This document shows positions 5,759 to 8,182 of a stretch of 8,182 nt of DNA, piece after piece. The notes beneath the pieces were generated by a model. It ran no database searches. It was not told the DNA's origin and worked only from the letters and a program-made list of their open reading frames with translations. The stretch comes from Candidatus Bathyarchaeota archaeon (GTDB lineage Archaea; Thermoproteota; Bathyarchaeia; Bathyarchaeales; DTEX01). The stretch is from NCBI GenBank assembly GCA_018397055.1, contig JAGTQS010000049.1, positions 5,213 through 13,394 on the forward strand, given 5' to 3'. Position numbers and translations under genes: made by a program. Every line of letters begins with the position of its first letter. Position 1 is the first letter of the stretch.

Positions 5759-6517
5759 TTAAATAAAAAGAGCCTTCTCTTTTGGCCACAAGAGCTCTTT
5801 TAAAGATGCCTCTTCTGTTTTTTGATATGGACATCCTCTAATAATGGCTACCGGTATTCCTTCATTCGCTTGTCCAATCACCAACTCCGCAGCTGAACAT
5901 AGCTCATCGGCAATAGCAGTTTGTTTAATTTTAAGCGTATAACCAAAAAGATCTTTTTCACCTCTTCTATCTCTGATTGGCTTAATTCCAGCGATCCCTA
6001 TGGCTACGTTAATTTGCCCTCTTCGTAATGCGCGACCATGGGTATCAGAAATAAGTACAGCTACATCCTTCCCAGTTACTTCCTTTATCCTTTGCCTAAT
6101 CTGACGAGCTGAAAAATCTGGATCTTTAGGAAGTGGTGCAACCATTCTCTCCCCCGGGATGTTTGACCGATCGACACCTGCATTGGCACAGATAAGGCCG
6201 TGTTTAGTTTCAGTGATTATGTGACCATCTCCCATTCTAATAATAGAATTCGATTCTCGAAGTATAACTTCAATCAACGCTGGATCCTTATTCATTTCTT
6301 TGGCTATTGTCATCGCAAATGGCGAAGGGACTACTTCGTCGAGATTAACGACATTTCCTTCGGCTCTGGAAACTGCAACGTGAGTAACTACGATTATGTC
6401 TCCTTCTTGGATGGGCGTATCCTGCTTTTTCGCAGCTTCGGATATAAGTTCGCCGAGATCATCTCCTTCCTTTATGATCGGAAGGCCTATAACCGGCATT
6501 ATCTCAATTTTGTGCAT
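5759..6517 (-). CDS. cofE: Coenzyme F420-0:L-glutamate ligase
   Basis: GTP-dependent enzyme of 252 residues that adds L-glutamate units to F420-0 to make F420 with gamma-linked glutamates, the carrier of hydride in archaeal redox metabolism. The start and motifs follow the family: MHKIEIMPVIGLPIIKEGDD at the N terminus, GDIIVVTHVAVSRAEG (40-55), a Gly-Asp-Gly-His motif, SDTHGRALRRGQ (with metal and nucleotide-site residues) and GEKDLFGY, then AIADELCSAAELVIGQANEG and VAIIRG. The open frame extends 21 codons further to 6580, but ATG 6517 is preceded by GGAGGT at a spacing of 5 and matches the usual family N terminus, so the longer form is unlikely. It converges on mobA with only 11 bp between stop codons, and lies downstream of the surface-protein gene on the same strand with its own promoter in the 168-bp gap. 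Confidence 0.94.
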   Translation of the reverse strand: MHKIEIMPVIGLPIIKEGDDLGELISEAAKKQDTPIQEGDIIVVTHVAVSRAEGNVVNLDEVVPSPFAMTIAKEMNKDPALIEVILRESNSIIRMGDGHIITETKHGLICANAGVDRSNIPGERMVAPLPKDPDFSARQIRQRIKEVTGKDVAVLISDTHGRALRRGQINVAIGIAGIKPIRDRRGEKDLFGYTLKIKQTAIADELCSAAELVIGQANEGIPVAIIRGCPYQKTEEASLKELLWPKEKALFI

Positions 6518-6522
6518 TCTAA

Positions 6523-6528
6523 ACCTCC
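6523..6528 (-). promoter_or_regulatory. Ribosome binding site fixing the cofE start
   Basis: GGAGGT on the minus strand with 5 bases to ATG 6517, the strongest Shine-Dalgarno match in the window. It makes the upstream ATGs at 6547 and 6580 unlikely as starts. Confidence 0.8.
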
Positions 6529-6560
6529 ACAAATCCTCTTTTTTCATAGCATAAGATACA

Positions 6561-6570
6561 TTTAAATAAA
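6561..6570 (-). promoter_or_regulatory. TATA-like box of cofE
   Basis: TTTATTTAAA on the minus strand. A start site 25 bases downstream lies near 6538-6542, giving a leader of about 20-25 bases containing the GGAGGT site. This also places the transcript start downstream of the 6580 and 6547 ATGs. Confidence 0.45.
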
Positions 6571-6685
6571 TAGCAACCATTTAACAATCTTTATTCTATT
6601 TTCTCTCCAAATAATAAATGAAATCACAAATTGCTAATTTTGAATTTGGCTTAGTTTTCAAGAAACTGAACCGTTTTTGGAGTTC

Positions 6686-8179
6686 TCATAAGGATGTACC
6701 ACGGCGTCTCTTGATTAAAAAAAGACCTACAATAATGGCGACTGCAGCAGCTCCCACACCAATATATATGTATATCATAGGGAAGCTTTCTACTATAGGA
6801 GTTAACGTGGCAGTTGGCTCAACATTAACTGTTTCGATGCACGGAACTATTGCTCCAGTGTACCAAAGCCCCTGAAATTGTGGCTCAAAAGGCCAAAAAT
6901 TGATTTGAAGAATGACGTTTTTATCTGACCGAACTACATGGGGCCCAATTGCAGTATATAAAAAGACAGAATTGGGCTCTATACTCCAATAGTCACTGTC
7001 AATTATTAATTGCGTTTCCTCATTAGCGAAGAAGTATGCTTCAACATATGCATCTGTGGGGAGAAAAATCGGAGTGTCTTGGTATGGTTGGATGTCCATA
7101 AACATCACTCCATTAGCATATCCACCATAATTTCCAGGCCCGCCAACTCGACCAAGACTGCCATTGTTAATATACGATAAGGTGATAGGTTTGTCGCTTT
7201 GCACACATATAGCGTCTGCTGATGGATGGAATCCGATTCCATTTCCTCCAGAAATTGAAAACTCGTTAATTACTTGTTTGGTTTCAAGATCATACACTTT
7301 CACATGCGTATCTTCAATTGTCATTATTCGATATCCATATTCTTTGCTGGAATCCCAAGATTTGGAAGATATTACGTAAAAGAACCGTCCCATAAAACCT
7401 CCCTCAGCAGAAGGAACAAGATTGCATGGGCAGCTATCTCCTCCAGTATCTGCAATGACGCCTGATTGTATCATGATATTACCTGTCGATTCGATTTTGT
7501 AGACTCTGAAGGGCGTTAACATCATACTTTTATATGTATTTGCCTCAAGAGAAATTGTACTCTTTTCTCCATCTTCCCGACTAACCGTAATTGTCGATTT
7601 TTCCAAGGCTAGTATTCTATAAAATGTACCAGCCTGGTATTCTGATGCCATGAAGACGAATTCTTTCCCAATGTACAAACCTTCAGTTGAAGTATAGAAT
7701 GTTTGTGGTGTTGGACCTTCAGATACATTGTCTGGAGGAAGGTACTGATAGTTAAGAAGCAAAACTGAAACTTGCTTGTCTGAAACTACTTTAAAAAATG
7801 TACCATTGGCTAGCAGTACAAATTTCTTTTCCAAACTATTCAAATGACCCGCAAAAATTAGGTCATCAGTCGTTAAGTTGTAAACTTCTATATTTGTGTC
7901 ATTTTTGGCAGCAACTATAACGAGTAAAGACTTCATTGCAATAAGCATGTCCTTATAGCCGGGGGACCCTGTCATCAAGGTAGTATTATCGAATCCGATT
8001 CTCCAACCTGATGTAAGGTTGTCTGCATCAATAAGCACATACCTAAAAATTTTGGAGGGAACAACACCATAGTAAGTATATTCTTGGTCGCCAAGAGCTG
8101 TATGGACGCAAATAAACATCGTTAAAACAAGGTAGATTAGGAAAATAGGAAAAATCAATAAATATTTTCCAAAATTCAT
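6686..8179 (-). CDS. Secreted, membrane-anchored cell-surface protein with four ~95-residue repeats
   Basis: A 497-residue surface protein with no enzyme motif I recognise. The N terminus (1-30) is a signal peptide, with Lys5, a hydrophobic core and a probable cut after ALG (28-30). The mature part is extracellular, with at least seven N-x-S/T sites (for example N54, N65, N93, N101, N125, N151, N339). One hydrophobic helix at about 468-489 is followed by KRRRG, an anchor with a short cytosolic tail. Between them are four similar modules, each ending in a 'V-x-S-D-K-x-V-x-L'-like strand: VVSDKQVSVL (131-140), IESTGNIMIQ (229-238), VQSDKPITLSY (326-336) and VRSDKNVILQI (416-426). Such spacing suggests beta-rich units or propeller blades; it brings to mind the IgGFc-binding-type modules of archaeal surface proteins, but I am unsure. 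A CPC motif at 250-252 is the only close Cys pair. The start lies three bases from the window end, so its ribosome site is not visible. Confidence 0.82.
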   Translation of the reverse strand: MNFGKYLLIFPIFLIYLVLTMFICVHTALGDQEYTYYGVVPSKIFRYVLIDADNLTSGWRIGFDNTTLMTGSPGYKDMLIAMKSLLVIVAAKNDTNIEVYNLTTDDLIFAGHLNSLEKKFVLLANGTFFKVVSDKQVSVLLLNYQYLPPDNVSEGPTPQTFYTSTEGLYIGKEFVFMASEYQAGTFYRILALEKSTITVSREDGEKSTISLEANTYKSMMLTPFRVYKIESTGNIMIQSGVIADTGGDSCPCNLVPSAEGGFMGRFFYVISSKSWDSSKEYGYRIMTIEDTHVKVYDLETKQVINEFSISGGNGIGFHPSADAICVQSDKPITLSYINNGSLGRVGGPGNYGGYANGVMFMDIQPYQDTPIFLPTDAYVEAYFFANEETQLIIDSDYWSIEPNSVFLYTAIGPHVVRSDKNVILQINFWPFEPQFQGLWYTGAIVPCIETVNVEPTATLTPIVESFPMIYIYIGVGAAAVAIIVGLFLIKRRRGTSL

Positions 8180-8182
8180 TAC

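Noticed and set aside
6200..6565. Rightward frame opposite cofE
   Set aside because: Aromatic-rich shadow of a well conserved enzyme on the minus strand.
6653..6667. Small hairpin AGTTT/AAACT after the surface-protein stop codon
   Set aside because: Only a 5-bp stem with no long T-run; too weak to call a terminator.

Overview
This window looks archaeal. The evidence is a tubulin-like FtsZ of the archaeal FtsZ2 type preceded by a tiny ribbon-helix-helix gene (the cdrS-ftsZ2 arrangement known from haloarchaea), a CofE F420-0:glutamate ligase, a RimK-type glutamate ligase of the MptN/CofF kind, an archaeal/eukaryotic-type tRNA methylthiotransferase, and TATA-like boxes about 25-40 bp upstream of several genes. 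The DNA is AT-rich and several starts have clear Shine-Dalgarno sites. A TACK-lineage archaeon that divides with FtsZ (Bathyarchaeia-like) would fit, but that placement is an inference from gene content only.

Layout. From 1 to 555 (+) is the 3' end of methionyl-tRNA synthetase, with its anticodon-binding helices and a fused C-terminal tRNA-binding OB domain. It converges on an operon read leftwards: cdrS (1859-1695) and ftsZ2 (1711-611), overlapping by 17 bases. cdrS is only 54 codons long. Bases 1860-2268 form a divergent regulatory region holding promoters for both sides and a 150-bp element bounded by a perfect 19-bp inverted repeat (2073-2091 and 2204-2222), which resembles a MITE. Rightwards from 2269 is a tRNA methylthiotransferase (radical SAM, TRAM domain), convergent with a MIP18/DUF59 Fe-S assembly-type gene (3942-3658, -). 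A 281-bp gap follows (3943-4223) with at most a decayed coding remnant.

From 4224 a two-gene operon (+) encodes a RimK-like ATP-grasp ligase (TTG start) and a MobA-like nucleotidyltransferase (18 bp apart). It converges, with 11 bp between stop codons, on cofE (-), whose best start is 6517 because a GGAGGT site sits directly upstream of it. Upstream of cofE on the same strand is a 497-residue secreted, membrane-anchored surface protein built of four repeats of about 95 residues.

How they fit together. The left half combines translation (MetRS, tRNA-A37 thiomethylation) and cell division (CdrS/FtsZ2). The right half is cofactor metabolism: glutamylation of F420 (CofE) and of F420 or a pterin (RimK-like ligase), and nucleotide attachment to molybdopterin (MobA). 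The MIP18-type protein could serve Fe-S assembly for the radical SAM enzyme next door, though the two are convergent and not co-transcribed. No CRISPR, tRNA, rRNA or complete insertion sequence is visible.
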